A stretch of 64,000 nt of DNA from Prochlorococcus sp. AG-347-L20 (GCA_003281225.1 QCCP01000001.1:62001-126000); one strand, 5' to 3'; positions 10,078 through 18,565 are shown, counted from the first letter of the stretch. Notes: generated from the letters alone by a model not told the origin. Translations and numbers: made by a program.

Positions 10078-10788
10078 ATGTTTGATTCATTAGTTGATTT
10101 CCTTAAAACCAATATCGATGAATTAAATGGACATGAAGTACGAATATCTAGTGAATTCAAAGAACATCATAATGAAGACTCAAAATATATTATTAAAAAT
10201 TGGCTTTTTTCATCTCCCGAATATAGAAAGTGGCGAATAACAAGATTAGATGGTGGCAAAAAACTGCAAGTGTTTAATACGGTCGCATATCCTAATTTTG
10301 ATAGTGAATTGCCTATTTTAGGAGCTGATATTTTATGGTTTGGAACTTCTCAAAAGTTATTAGCAATACTTGATTATCAACCTTTAATTCAAGAAAGCAA
10401 ATATCTTGAAAAATATTGTTCAAGTTTAGATAGTATCAAGAAAAAATATTCTGCATTTGATAATAATAAAATGAAGAATATATATGATTCAAAAAAGTAT
10501 TTTTCCCCATGGGTGATTATATGTAGGGGAAATAAATTAAATCTTGATAGAGATTTAAATAATATATTCCATTCATTTGTAAATAATTATTTGAACATTT
10601 ATAAATCGAATCCTGTTAATCAATTTTTAAATGCACAAGAAATAAAGATTAATCAAATTAAATATGATAAGTACAGTTTTGAAAAAGACCCTGCAGATAA
10701 ATTGTTTAAATCTTTTTTTGGAGAAAAATGGACAAAAAAATTTATCAATAAATTTCTGTTTACATTAAATAGTGAGATTATTTATTGA
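10078..10788 (+). CDS. pebA: 15,16-dihydrobiliverdin:ferredoxin oxidoreductase
   Basis: Ferredoxin-dependent bilin reductase that reduces biliverdin IXalpha to 15,16-dihydrobiliverdin. The 236-residue protein has the family core [20 protein letters not shown] with an acidic residue in the bilin pocket, and the C-terminal [12 protein letters not shown] block. It is assigned as PebA rather than PebB or PcyA from its position after ho1 and its similarity pattern to the following gene. Five bases separate it from ho1, and pebB starts directly after its stop. Confidence 0.93.
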   Translation: MFDSLVDFLKTNIDELNGHEVRISSEFKEHHNEDSKYIIKNWLFSSPEYRKWRITRLDGGKKLQVFNTVAYPNFDSELPILGADILWFGTSQKLLAILDYQPLIQESKYLEKYCSSLDSIKKKYSAFDNNKMKNIYDSKKYFSPWVIICRGNKLNLDRDLNNIFHSFVNNYLNIYKSNPVNQFLNAQEIKINQIKYDKYSFEKDPADKLFKSFFGEKWTKKFINKFLFTLNSEIIY

Positions 10789-11550
10789 ATGTTAATACAA
10801 GATACTATTTTTTACAGGCCAGATTGGAGATGGCATAATTTTTTAAAATATTTAAGAAATAATTTAAGTAAATATAACTGTTTAGAAAAAAAAATACCCT
10901 CGGAATATTCTTATAAAGATTCAACTTATGGTTCAAAAAAATCAAAAAAAAATGTGAATCTATCTACTTGGGGTGTAACGCATAAAAAAAGAATTCAATT
11001 CGCAAGGGCAGTTTGTATAAATAGTCCAAATTATTCTGTTTTAAATTTTTTAATTATTCCTAATTCTATTTATAACGTCCCATTTTTTGGAGTTGATTTT
11101 GTTTCTCTACCAAATAGTCATTTACTAGTATTAGATTTTCAGCCTTCATTAAAGATACAAAATCAATACAATAATGAGTTATTAGAAAAACTTATAAAAC
11201 TCAAAAATCATTGTCATTCATCACTCCCATTAGCTGAAAAAATGTCTGCGGATGTAGCTAGATTTTTTTCTCCAGGAGTAATATGGTCAAAATTACCAAA
11301 AGAAGAAAGAAGTGATTTTTTAATTACTAATCAGCTTTATACCGCATTTAAGGAATATCTTGATTTGTATTTAGAAATTCTTTTTGAAAGCAAAGAAGTC
11401 AATATTGAAATGCAAAAAGAATTAATAAACGGTCAAAATAATTATTTGAATTATAGAAGAGATAACGATCCAGCAAGGCCAATGTTGTCGAGTTTGTTTG
11501 GTAAAGAATTTACTGAATCTTTAATTAAAGAAGTTTTATTTACTACTTAA
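10789..11550 (+). CDS. pebB: phycoerythrobilin:ferredoxin oxidoreductase
   Basis: Second bilin reductase, converting 15,16-dihydrobiliverdin to phycoerythrobilin. The 253-residue protein carries the family blocks [36 protein letters not shown] and [17 protein letters not shown]. The ATG directly follows the pebA TGA, implying translational coupling, consistent with the metabolite channelling known for PebA/PebB. It is the last gene of the operon; a phosphatase gene follows after 32 bp. Confidence 0.94.
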   Translation: MLIQDTIFYRPDWRWHNFLKYLRNNLSKYNCLEKKIPSEYSYKDSTYGSKKSKKNVNLSTWGVTHKKRIQFARAVCINSPNYSVLNFLIIPNSIYNVPFFGVDFVSLPNSHLLVLDFQPSLKIQNQYNNELLEKLIKLKNHCHSSLPLAEKMSADVARFFSPGVIWSKLPKEERSDFLITNQLYTAFKEYLDLYLEILFESKEVNIEMQKELINGQNNYLNYRRDNDPARPMLSSLFGKEFTESLIKEVLFTT

Positions 11551-11582
11551 AAGTTTTATAATTCTTTTAAAAATCAAATCAT

Positions 11583-12056
11583 ATGAAAAAAATTTCTGTT
11601 CTTTTTGTATGTTTGGGAAATATTTGTAGGTCTCCTGCGGCAGAGGCAATTTTTATAAGTCTACTAGAAAAGAAAGGATTAACAGATGGCTTTATTGTAG
11701 ACTCTGCTGGAACTGGGAGTTGGCATATTGGGAAAAAAGCTGACTCTAGGATGAGAATTGCGGCAGAAAGAAGAGATATAAATATCTTAAGCAGGGCTCG
11801 TCAAATTACTCGCAAAGATTTTGACGAATTTAACTATATTCTTGCGATGGACGACTCAAATTTCAGAAATATTCAAGATCTCAAAAATAGAACAGCTTCA
11901 ACTGGTTTCGCATCAATTAAAAAAATACAAGATTTTAGATCAGTTTTTAATGAGCAAGAAGTTCCTGACCCATATTTTGGTGGTGATGAGGGCTTCGATT
12001 ATGTCCTTGATATTTTAGAAGACTCTGTAAACGGTTTTTTGGAAAGTATTTCTTGA
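11583..12056 (+). CDS. low-molecular-weight protein tyrosine phosphatase
   Basis: Cytosolic phosphatase of the LMW-PTP family, which dephosphorylates phosphotyrosine or arginine in proteins. The active-site P-loop VCLGNICRSPAAEA (C-x5-R-S) sits at the extreme N-terminus as expected, and the general acid is in VPDPYFGG. The length of 157 is normal. It lies 32 bp after pebB and may be read through from the bilin operon, but no functional link is known. It is convergent with panC-cmk, with 2 bp between stops. Confidence 0.93.
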   Translation: MKKISVLFVCLGNICRSPAAEAIFISLLEKKGLTDGFIVDSAGTGSWHIGKKADSRMRIAAERRDINILSRARQITRKDFDEFNYILAMDDSNFRNIQDLKNRTASTGFASIKKIQDFRSVFNEQEVPDPYFGGDEGFDYVLDILEDSVNGFLESIS

Positions 12057-12058
12057 AT

Positions 12059-13591
12059 TTATTTGATCTCAGTCTCTTTAGGAATCTTGTCATTATAAAG
12101 ATCAATAATTTTATCCACTACCTCATCAATTGAAAATCCATCCGTAATAATTTCTATTGCGTCATTCGCTTTTATTAAAGGTGAAATTTTCCTATTGGAA
12201 TCTTCAAAATCTCTTTTCTTTATTAGTTCTTTTAATGTATGAAGGTCTATTTCTTTTGAGTCTTTACTATTTTTATCAGATTTTCTTCTTTTTGCTCTTT
12301 CATCGATGCTAGCAGTTAAAAATATTTTAAGTTCTGCATGAGGAAAAACAGTGGTTCCTATATCCCTTCCCTCAGCAACAAGTCCGCCTGATTCTCCAAT
12401 TTTTCTTTGTTCTTCTACTAAGAATTTTCTTACTTCTTTTATTGAGGAAATTTTAGAAACGATAGAACTAATCTTTTGCGACCTAATTTCTTCAGTAACA
12501 CAGAAGTTATTAATATAAACATCTTGATCTGAATTTATATTCGACTTGAAAATAATAGATATATCTTTAAGAATATTCTGTAATTTTTTTTCTTTTTTAT
12601 AATCAATACTTTCTTTTATCATAAGCCAACTTAATGCCCTATACATTGCTCCAGTATCTAAATATAAAAGTTTAAGTTTCTTCGCTATTAATTTTGTTAC
12701 AGTACTTTTGCCTGACCCTGCAGGACCATCAATTGCAATAATCGGCCTTCTTTGCATTAGAAAAACGTGATCAATTAATCTTGTCTCTCCACATTTTATC
12801 GCACCAGCAAGTAAAGAAATATTATCCTCTGGTCTTGCTTTTTGGAGTGTATGAGGATGTAAATGTTCTAAATATTCAATTGAAATTTTTTTTGCTGATA
12901 GCTTTTTAATTATTTCGTTTAAATTGATCTTTTTTTCTTGTTGAAAATTTTTTTTTGCTTCTAATAACTCACTTGAAAAAAAACTAATCAATTTTCTTTC
13001 ATTTTTTGATAAATGTACATTACGAGAACTTAAAGGAATTCCATCAAAATCTCTTTGTGTAGGAATAGATTTAATAGCAACATTTAATTTCTTTCTTAGG
13101 ACAAGATTTTTTAAAATTAAAAGTTGTTGCCAATCTTTTTCTCCTAAGTAAAGATTTTTTGGCTTGATGAGATTAAGTAATCTATAAACTACAGTACAAA
13201 CGCCATCAAAATGTCCAATTCTATTTAATCCACATAATGCAGAAGATAATTCTATTGGCGCTTTTAAGAATTTAATATTTTTATTATTCGGTGGATATAT
13301 ATCTTCATTACTTGGAATGAAGATGGCATCTGCTCCATTTGAAAAGGAGATGTTTATATCATTATCAATTGTTTTAGGGTAATTCTCTAAATCTAACTTG
13401 TTATCAAATTGAAGTGGATTAATAAAAATACTTACTAAATTAGCATTAGAATTGTCATTTTTTGCTGTTGATATTAGTTTTATATGCCCATTATGAAGAT
13501 TACCCATAGTTGGAATGAAGTTTATATCTCTATTTACATTTCTCCTCCAATTTTCTATTTCTTGAGTTTTCCTTATGATTACTTTCTTCAC
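12059..13591 (-). CDS. panC/cmk: bifunctional pantoate-beta-alanine ligase / cytidylate kinase
   Basis: Two enzymes in one chain. Residues 1 to about 280 are pantothenate synthetase (coenzyme A pathway), with FIPTMGNLHNGHIKLI carrying the HxGH nucleotide motif and IGHFDGVCTVVYRLLN. From about residue 285 a CMP kinase follows, with P-loop IAIDGPAGSGKSTVTKLIA, LYLDTGAMYRALSW and VAEGRDIGTTVFPHA. There is no stop codon between the halves; the fusion is known across cyanobacteria. It is divergent from purM. Confidence 0.96.
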   Translation of the reverse strand: MKKVIIRKTQEIENWRRNVNRDINFIPTMGNLHNGHIKLISTAKNDNSNANLVSIFINPLQFDNKLDLENYPKTIDNDINISFSNGADAIFIPSNEDIYPPNNKNIKFLKAPIELSSALCGLNRIGHFDGVCTVVYRLLNLIKPKNLYLGEKDWQQLLILKNLVLRKKLNVAIKSIPTQRDFDGIPLSSRNVHLSKNERKLISFFSSELLEAKKNFQQEKKINLNEIIKKLSAKKISIEYLEHLHPHTLQKARPEDNISLLAGAIKCGETRLIDHVFLMQRRPIIAIDGPAGSGKSTVTKLIAKKLKLLYLDTGAMYRALSWLMIKESIDYKKEKKLQNILKDISIIFKSNINSDQDVYINNFCVTEEIRSQKISSIVSKISSIKEVRKFLVEEQRKIGESGGLVAEGRDIGTTVFPHAELKIFLTASIDERAKRRKSDKNSKDSKEIDLHTLKELIKKRDFEDSNRKISPLIKANDAIEIITDGFSIDEVVDKIIDLYNDKIPKETEIK

Positions 13592-13689
13592 TTTGTTTTT
13601 AAAAAATAAATCTATTTGATAAATAATTACTGGACAAAAGCAATCTTAGGAGGAATATCTATATAAGGAAAGTCTATCATTTTTATTTC

Positions 13690-14733
13690 ATGGATTACAA
13701 AACATCAGGTGTTGATATAGAAGCTGGGCGAGAATTTGTTTCTGAAATTAAACAGGCAGTTGAAGGAACTCATACATCTAATGTGATTGAGGGTATTGGT
13801 GGGTTCGGTGGTTTGTTTAGAATTCCTATTGATAGTTTTAAAAAACCAGTTCTTGTTTCTGGAACTGATGGTGTTGGAACAAAATTAGAATTAGCCCAAA
13901 GTAAAAACTTTCACTTTGAGGTTGGTATTGATTTAGTTGCTATGTGCATGAACGATATCATTACTAGTGGTGCAAAACCTTTATTTTTTCTAGATTATAT
14001 TGCTACTGGTAAACTTGATAAGAAACAATTATTGAGAGTTGTTCAGGGAATTTCACATGGCTGCAGAGAAAATAACTGTTCATTACTCGGCGGAGAAACT
14101 GCTGAAATGCCTGGATTTTATTCAAAAAATAAGTATGATCTTGCAGGATTTTGTGTTGGAATAGTTGATGAGGATAAGCTTATTAATGGTAAAAAAGTAT
14201 CTGAAAATGACTTAATAATTGCTTTAAAAAGTAATGGGGTTCATAGTAACGGCTTTAGTTTAGTAAGAAAAATTATTCAAAACAATAATCAAATAGATAA
14301 AGAATTTGAAAAGGTTTCTCACTTAGATTTTTATAATGAGTTATTGAAACCAACAAAAATTTACAATAATGTGATTAACCAAATCTTATCTGAAAATATA
14401 GAAATAAAAGCAATGTCTCATATTACTGGAGGAGGAATTCCAGAAAATTTACCAAGATGTATGCCTTCTGATTTTATTCCTTATATCAATACAAGTTCTT
14501 GGGAAATACCTATTTTATTTAAATTTCTTAAAGAGAAAGGATCTATTCCTGAAAAAGATTTTTGGAATACTTTCAATCTTGGAGTGGGCTTTTGTTTAAT
14601 TATTGATAATCAGTTTAAGGATGCGATACTAAGTATCTGTAAAGATCATGCTATAGAAAGTTGGGAAATTGGAAAGATAGTTCGAAAAAATGATTCAACA
14701 ATTAGTAAATTTTTGCCAGAAATTTTAACTTAA
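13690..14733 (+). CDS. purM: phosphoribosylformylglycinamidine cyclo-ligase
   Basis: AIR synthetase, the ATP-dependent ring closure giving 5-aminoimidazole ribonucleotide in purine synthesis. The 347-residue protein starts MDYKTSGVDIEAGREFV and shows GGFGGLFRIP, LVSGTDGVGTKLELA, DLVAMCMNDI, LLGGETAEMPGFY and SHITGGGIPENLPR, covering the whole family. It stands alone between a divergent panC-cmk and an unrelated cyanobacterial gene 133 bp downstream. Confidence 0.97.
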   Translation: MDYKTSGVDIEAGREFVSEIKQAVEGTHTSNVIEGIGGFGGLFRIPIDSFKKPVLVSGTDGVGTKLELAQSKNFHFEVGIDLVAMCMNDIITSGAKPLFFLDYIATGKLDKKQLLRVVQGISHGCRENNCSLLGGETAEMPGFYSKNKYDLAGFCVGIVDEDKLINGKKVSENDLIIALKSNGVHSNGFSLVRKIIQNNNQIDKEFEKVSHLDFYNELLKPTKIYNNVINQILSENIEIKAMSHITGGGIPENLPRCMPSDFIPYINTSSWEIPILFKFLKEKGSIPEKDFWNTFNLGVGFCLIIDNQFKDAILSICKDHAIESWEIGKIVRKNDSTISKFLPEILT

Positions 14734-14804
14734 ATTTTTTTATCGGTTTATAAATGAGTTTTTAAAAATTATTTTTTATACCCAAATGAAAAAGTTAGGT
14801 GTAA

Positions 14805-14810
14805 TATAAT
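14805..14810 (+). promoter_or_regulatory. putative -10 element upstream of the 14867 gene
   Basis: A perfect TATAAT hexamer lies 56 bp before the ATG at 14867. No convincing -35 element is present at the right distance, which is common for cyanobacterial group-2-type promoters. Transcript start mapping would settle it. Confidence 0.4.
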
Positions 14811-14866
14811 AAAATTACCGCCGAATTATATCGGAAGTTTAAGTATTAAGATTTAACCTTTATTCA

Positions 14867-15511
14867 ATGCCCTTTGCAAATAATCAAAGAATTACACGTA
14901 GACGTAGTTCAGCTGGCCCTACACCTCCAAAAAGACCAATAGGTAATAATTCTGAATCAATTGGTAGACAGGCTCAAGGCCCAAGACCAACTTTCTTGAC
15001 ACTTAGGGATCATGGGAAAGTTTTTGTCGCTGATTTACCTAATTTGTCTGATGGTCAATTAGCTCATATCAGTAAAGAAGCTAATGAAGTTTTAAATAGT
15101 TTGGAAAAAAGACTCAGTGATCTTGAAAATGAACCTAATGTTAGTAATCCTGAAAACGATACGCTGATAAAAGCCTCTACCAAAAGAGATGTCACACTGC
15201 GGTTTATTAAATCAATAGAAGAAGAACAAGAACATAGAAAGAATAATCCTGCTCTACGAGATGCTGCATCTGAATCATTACCGAGAACTTTTCTTGAGGT
15301 TGCAAGACATAGATTACCTGGAGCAACTTTTGATTCGCTACTTCGAGAGGCTCTTGAAGCTTGTGCAGTTGATGAGAGTACTGAAGAAAATAAAGTTATT
15401 GATGAGCCTAAAGAAACTGTAAAAATTATGGATATACCCTCTTCTAACACAAATGCTTCACTTGTTGTTAGTATCGACTCAAGTGTAGATTCCAAGAATG
15501 ACTCTATTTGA
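14867..15511 (+). CDS. conserved cyanobacterial protein of unknown function
   Basis: I do not recognise a domain. The 214-residue soluble protein begins with a basic, Pro/Arg/Ser-rich disordered stretch (ITRRRSSAGPTPPKRPIG) and has a helical, charged middle with a possible coiled coil around residues 65-125. It contains PRTFLEVARHRLPGATFDSLLREALEAC-like helices, and ends in a Ser/Asp-rich acidic tail. No membrane segment or signal peptide is visible. The basic N-terminus would allow nucleic-acid binding, but that is speculation. Its last 14 bp overlap a small Cys-rich ORF in another frame. Confidence 0.75.
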   Translation: MPFANNQRITRRRSSAGPTPPKRPIGNNSESIGRQAQGPRPTFLTLRDHGKVFVADLPNLSDGQLAHISKEANEVLNSLEKRLSDLENEPNVSNPENDTLIKASTKRDVTLRFIKSIEEEQEHRKNNPALRDAASESLPRTFLEVARHRLPGATFDSLLREALEACAVDESTEENKVIDEPKETVKIMDIPSSNTNASLVVSIDSSVDSKNDSI

Positions 15512-15665
15512 TTCCACGCAAGAGTTAATAAGTTTTAAAGCCCAAAAAAATTCGAAAATTAACCTTACTTCAGAGAAAGATCCCATTTTATGTAATCATT
15601 GCAAAAGAACTGCATCAAATGGTGTTAGATGCTTAGGAATGTGTGTAGCAGATAATGATTACTAG
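15498..15665 (+). CDS. small Cys-rich protein (55 aa), putative zinc-binding
   Basis: A 55-codon ORF starts at an ATG overlapping the last 14 bp of the preceding gene. The C-terminal half has four cysteines in a CNHC-x9-CLGMC arrangement (Cys32, Cys35, Cys45, Cys49), plus a nearby His. This spacing is typical of a small zinc ribbon or knuckle. The ORF has ordinary codon use and an overlap that suggests translational coupling. It ends just before the tRNA-Cys-flanked segment. No known function. Confidence 0.6.
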   Translation: MTLFDSTQELISFKAQKNSKINLTSEKDPILCNHCKRTASNGVRCLGMCVADNDY

Positions 15666-15875
15666 AATAATTCAAATTCTCATATAAATAATCTGATGAA
15701 AATAATTAATAAATTAACTAAATTTTATTTATTAATGGATATCAAGTATTATTTAAAAAAAATAAAGAAAAGATTATTTTTCTTTATATCAATAAGTAAT
15801 TGAAAGCTTATACCCTTATATTTGAAATTGAAGTTCTTGGAAAATTACATAATTAAATGCGTAAAAAACTTAAAT

Positions 15876-15905
15876 AAGGCGACACCCAGATTCGAACAGG
15901 GGATA
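15876..15905 (-). repeat. tRNA-Cys 3'-end remnant (candidate attachment-site copy)
   Basis: Thirty bases match 18494-18523 of the intact tRNA-Cys at 28 of 30 positions. They cover the discriminator base, the 3' acceptor strand, the complete T arm with its TTCGAA core, and part of the variable region. Mismatches are at 15882 and 15898. Homology stops exactly where the rest of the tRNA would begin. A copied 3' tRNA end in the same orientation is the usual scar of tRNA-targeted integration. Confidence 0.75.
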
Positions 15906-15953
15906 TTCTTTTTTGAACTAAGCTATTACTAGCTTTTTATGAGTTTTATCTCC

Positions 15954-15966
15954 AACTTGCTGTCTA
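15954..15966 (+). repeat. 13-bp direct repeat, left copy
   Basis: AACTTGCTGTCTA, identical to 18385-18397. It lies about 50 bp inside the left tRNA remnant. Possible recombinase arm-type binding site. Confidence 0.5.
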
Positions 15967-16219
15967 TAAATTTCACAATTAATAACTTAGTTTGATAATT
16001 CTTTCATACAAAATTTTCCTCTGGACAACAAGTGAATAAGTAGAAAATACATAACTAAAAATCAGTATAAATTTAGTCCTGATCGACTTTTAAAAGTTCA
16101 AAATGTTTAAAGTCTCAAGTTTAGATAAGTAAAAAGAGAAAACGAAAAAACTATTTCTATTTATCTAGAAAAATAGTAATATGATTTAGTATTAGATCGA
16201 ATTTTTTTAAAAGTTTATT

Positions 16220-18298
16220 TTGCAAAAATTAATTGAGAATAAGTTGATAAGATTATGTTTCTTAAAAAGGTATTCAAAAAACCTTTTAATGAGTTGTTTT
16301 TTATTTTCTTTTTTTATTTTTGATTTATCCAAAGCACAGAGTAATAATTCAAATTTCGAAAAAATAGAACAACCTCAATTGGATGATTTGAAATCTAAAA
16401 AAGAGTCGGAAGATCTGACTTTTGATTCAGAAGCAAAATTTTTTAATATTAAAAATATAAACAAGATTGGGATTGACTATATCAAATCAAAAAAAGATTT
16501 AGAAGATTACATAATAGACACTGGTGATGCTTTATTTATTCAATTCGAGAATAAGCCAAGAGGTTTTAATTCCCTTAACCAAGAAAATCAAAATGAATTG
16601 GACTCAAATGATTTATCTTACTTAGAACCAAAAAATGATTTAAGTAATTACATATTAGGTGAAGGTGATGTTATTAATATCAACTTTAAAAATATTCCTA
16701 AAGGAGATCCTGAATTACTAAAAAAAACTACTAAAAATATACCTTTAGATACTGAATATTTAACCAAAGTAAGTGATCTACAAAACTATCTTCTAGATGA
16801 AGGTGATAGTATTTTTATAAAATTTGAAAAGACTCCAGAACTTAATCGGACGGTAACACTAGATAAACTAGGTGAGGTTTTTCTTTCAAGAATTGAAGAT
16901 ACATATGTAAGAGGTTTAACAATTTATCAACTTAAAAAAATATTAGAAGAACGTTATGAAGAATTTTTAATAGATCCCGAAATTGAAGTTCGAATTGTTA
17001 AATATAGATTTATTAATTCTGGGGATTATACAATTAATCAGCTAGGAGAAATTTTTGTTCCGAGAGCCAAAAATTTATATGTAAAAGGTTTAAAAATACG
17101 AGAATTGGAAAAACTTTTGGAAGAAAAATATAGCGAATTTGGTCTTTTTGCTGATGTTGAAATCAGTATCAAAGAATTTAAATTCATAGGATCAGGAATC
17201 TATAATGTTGATCTAGAGGGTGAAATCTTACTTCCCAGAATAAAAGAGACTTATGTGAGAGGATTAACACCTAGTGAACTCTCCCAAATACTCCAAAAAA
17301 AGTACACAGAATTTAACATTAATGCTGAAACGACTATCAAAATAGCAAAATTTAAAAAACTTAGAATACTTATTGGAGGTGAAGTAAGGTCTCCTGGTGT
17401 ATACAATTTTCCTGCTTTTACAGCACTTGAATTTAAAAATATAGTGGATGAAGTTGATGAACAGGGCAATCAAATAACTATTTTTGATAGTGATCAAAAA
17501 ATATTAAATAAAGATCAAATGAAGATCGATCAAAGCGAATCAAATAAAAATTTAACTACAGAAATGAACAAAGATTTGATTGTTGATTATCAAGATAATT
17601 CTAAAAATCAGATTTTAGATAATGCTATAAGTAATAATATAAACGAAAAATCAAATTTTCAAATAAAAACACCATCAGAAAATTTCACTACTATTTCTAA
17701 TGTAATTAGAAAAGCAGGAGGAATAACTTCTAAAACTGATTTATCAAGTATCGAAATTATAAGAGACGTTCCTCTTGGAAAAGGAGGAGGACAAAAAAGA
17801 GCAGTTATTGACTTTACTTCTTTTGTAGATCAAAGTGATCCTACTAACGATATTAGATTATTTGATGGAGATAGAATATTTTTACCAAAGCTCGCGTCAG
17901 CCTCACCAGATCTTCTCCCAAAATCAATCCTAAGCGGTCTTTCTCCAAGATTCATAACAGTAGATATTTTTGGAAGAGTCGAAAGTCCAGGAACTGTAAA
18001 ATTACCTTTAGAAGCTGCATTATCAGATGCAATTGATTTGACTGGACCAATAAAACCTTTATCAGGAAAAATTGTTTTGATAAGATATAACCGCGATGGA
18101 ACTATTTTGAAGAAAAATGTTTCTTATTCTGCTAGAGCAATAAGAGGTTCGAAAAGGAATCCTTTTATAAAACAAGGAGATTTAATATCTGTTAAAAATA
18201 GTATTTTAGGAAAAACTACAGGCGTGATCAAAGAAATTACAGCTCCGTTCGTTGGTATTTATTCAACTAAAGAAATAATAGAAGGTTTTAGTGACTAG
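16220..18298 (+). CDS. polysaccharide export protein (Wza-like) with triplicated N-terminal modules
   Basis: Likely outer-membrane or periplasmic polysaccharide export protein. A hydrophobic signal segment (residues 24-40, ending LSKAQ) suggests secretion. Three short modules at about 93-112, 139-160 and 186-205 share L-x2-Y-I-L-x-E-G-D-x-I-x-I-x-F. Three longer modules at about 206-266, 267-322 and 323-378 share GEI-x-LPR-x4-YVRGL. A first SLBB-like start (RILIGGEVRSPGVY, 382) is followed by an Asn/Asp-rich linker (405-485) and further SLBB-like domains (490-560, 568-660). The TTG at 16220 gives the longest frame; ATG at 16289 is equally plausible, since it starts just before the signal segment. 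It stands alone, with no Wzc or glycosyltransferase neighbours. Confidence 0.8.
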   Translation: MQKLIENKLIRLCFLKRYSKNLLMSCFLFSFFIFDLSKAQSNNSNFEKIEQPQLDDLKSKKESEDLTFDSEAKFFNIKNINKIGIDYIKSKKDLEDYIIDTGDALFIQFENKPRGFNSLNQENQNELDSNDLSYLEPKNDLSNYILGEGDVININFKNIPKGDPELLKKTTKNIPLDTEYLTKVSDLQNYLLDEGDSIFIKFEKTPELNRTVTLDKLGEVFLSRIEDTYVRGLTIYQLKKILEERYEEFLIDPEIEVRIVKYRFINSGDYTINQLGEIFVPRAKNLYVKGLKIRELEKLLEEKYSEFGLFADVEISIKEFKFIGSGIYNVDLEGEILLPRIKETYVRGLTPSELSQILQKKYTEFNINAETTIKIAKFKKLRILIGGEVRSPGVYNFPAFTALEFKNIVDEVDEQGNQITIFDSDQKILNKDQMKIDQSESNKNLTTEMNKDLIVDYQDNSKNQILDNAISNNINEKSNFQIKTPSENFTTISNVIRKAGGITSKTDLSSIEIIRDVPLGKGGGQKRAVIDFTSFVDQSDPTNDIRLFDGDRIFLPKLASASPDLLPKSILSGLSPRFITVDIFGRVESPGTVKLPLEAALSDAIDLTGPIKPLSGKIVLIRYNRDGTILKKNVSYSARAIRGSKRNPFIKQGDLISVKNSILGKTTGVIKEITAPFVGIYSTKEIIEGFSD

Positions 18299-18333
18299 TT
18301 ATAAAAATTATCTTTTTAAACCCGATTAGCGCG

Positions 18334-18350
18334 ATTTCTTAGAAAGAAAT
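18334..18350. terminator. possible hairpin after the export gene
   Basis: ATTTCTT and AAGAAAT form a 7-bp stem with a 3-base loop, 36 bp after the stop codon at 18298. No T-run follows, so function as an intrinsic terminator is doubtful. Confidence 0.25.
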
Positions 18351-18384
18351 AGGATAATAGTATCAGGGTATTTAAGGTTTGATA

Positions 18385-18407
18385 AACTTGCTGTCTACTT
18401 GCTGTCT
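18385..18407 (+). repeat. tandem direct repeat, right copies
   Basis: Two adjacent copies of ACTTGCTGTCT (18386-18396 and 18397-18407). The first, extended to AACTTGCTGTCTA, matches the left copy at 15954-15966. They lie about 90 bp from the tRNA-Cys 3' end on the island side. Confidence 0.55.
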
Positions 18408-18494
18408 GCATAATTTTATTAACGATGTATAATCGATTTTCAAAACTTACTGTGCTGGAGGGGATTTCAGTGAAATTGTTTTCAAAATTGAAAA

Positions 18495-18565
18495 AGGCGG
18501 CACCCAGATTCGAACTGGGGATAAAGGATTTGCAATCCTCTGCCTTACCACTTGGCCATGCCGCC
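18495..18565 (-). tRNA. trnC: tRNA-Cys (GCA)
   Basis: A full 71-nt cloverleaf on the minus strand: acceptor GGCGGCA paired to TGCCGCC, U73 discriminator typical of Cys, anticodon GCA in a loop flanked by GGATT/AATCC, and T-loop TTCGAAT. CCA is not encoded. It lies antisense to the region just upstream of the LpxB-like gene, and its 3' end is duplicated at 15876-15905. Confidence 0.97.

Larger units (their letters stand above)
15666..16219. other. 554-bp non-coding stretch at the left edge of the tRNA-Cys segment
   Basis: No ORF of substance was found in either strand. The stretch holds a 30-bp copy of the tRNA-Cys 3' end (15876-15905) and one copy of a 13-bp repeat (15954-15966); the rest is very AT-rich. 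It is unusually long for this genome, where most spacers are under 150 bp, which fits decayed insertion-site DNA. Confidence 0.6.
15876..18523. mobile_element. putative small genomic island inserted at tRNA-Cys
   Basis: About 2.6 kb bounded by the intact tRNA-Cys 3' end on the right and its 30-bp copy on the left, in direct orientation. A 13-bp sequence (AACTTGCTGTCTA) occurs once near the left end and again near the right end, where its 11-bp core is tandemly doubled. The only gene inside is a polysaccharide-export-like protein. No integrase remains, so this is either a cargo-only element mobilised in trans or a decayed one. The architecture resembles tRNA-targeted Prochlorococcus islands (tycheposon-like), which is inference. 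Confidence 0.5.

Noticed and set aside
15064-15495. Long minus-strand open frame antisense to the 214-residue gene
   Set aside because: Ser/Leu-rich shadow of the sense gene with no start signal or family resemblance.
15876-15965. A decayed tmRNA or second full tRNA at the remnant
   Set aside because: Only the 3' acceptor and T arm match; no D or anticodon arm can be folded and no tag-peptide frame is visible.
18310-18415. Short minus-strand ORF (about 31 codons) beside the tRNA-Cys repeats
   Set aside because: Too short, built partly from the tandem repeat, and without any recognisable photosystem or toxin motif.
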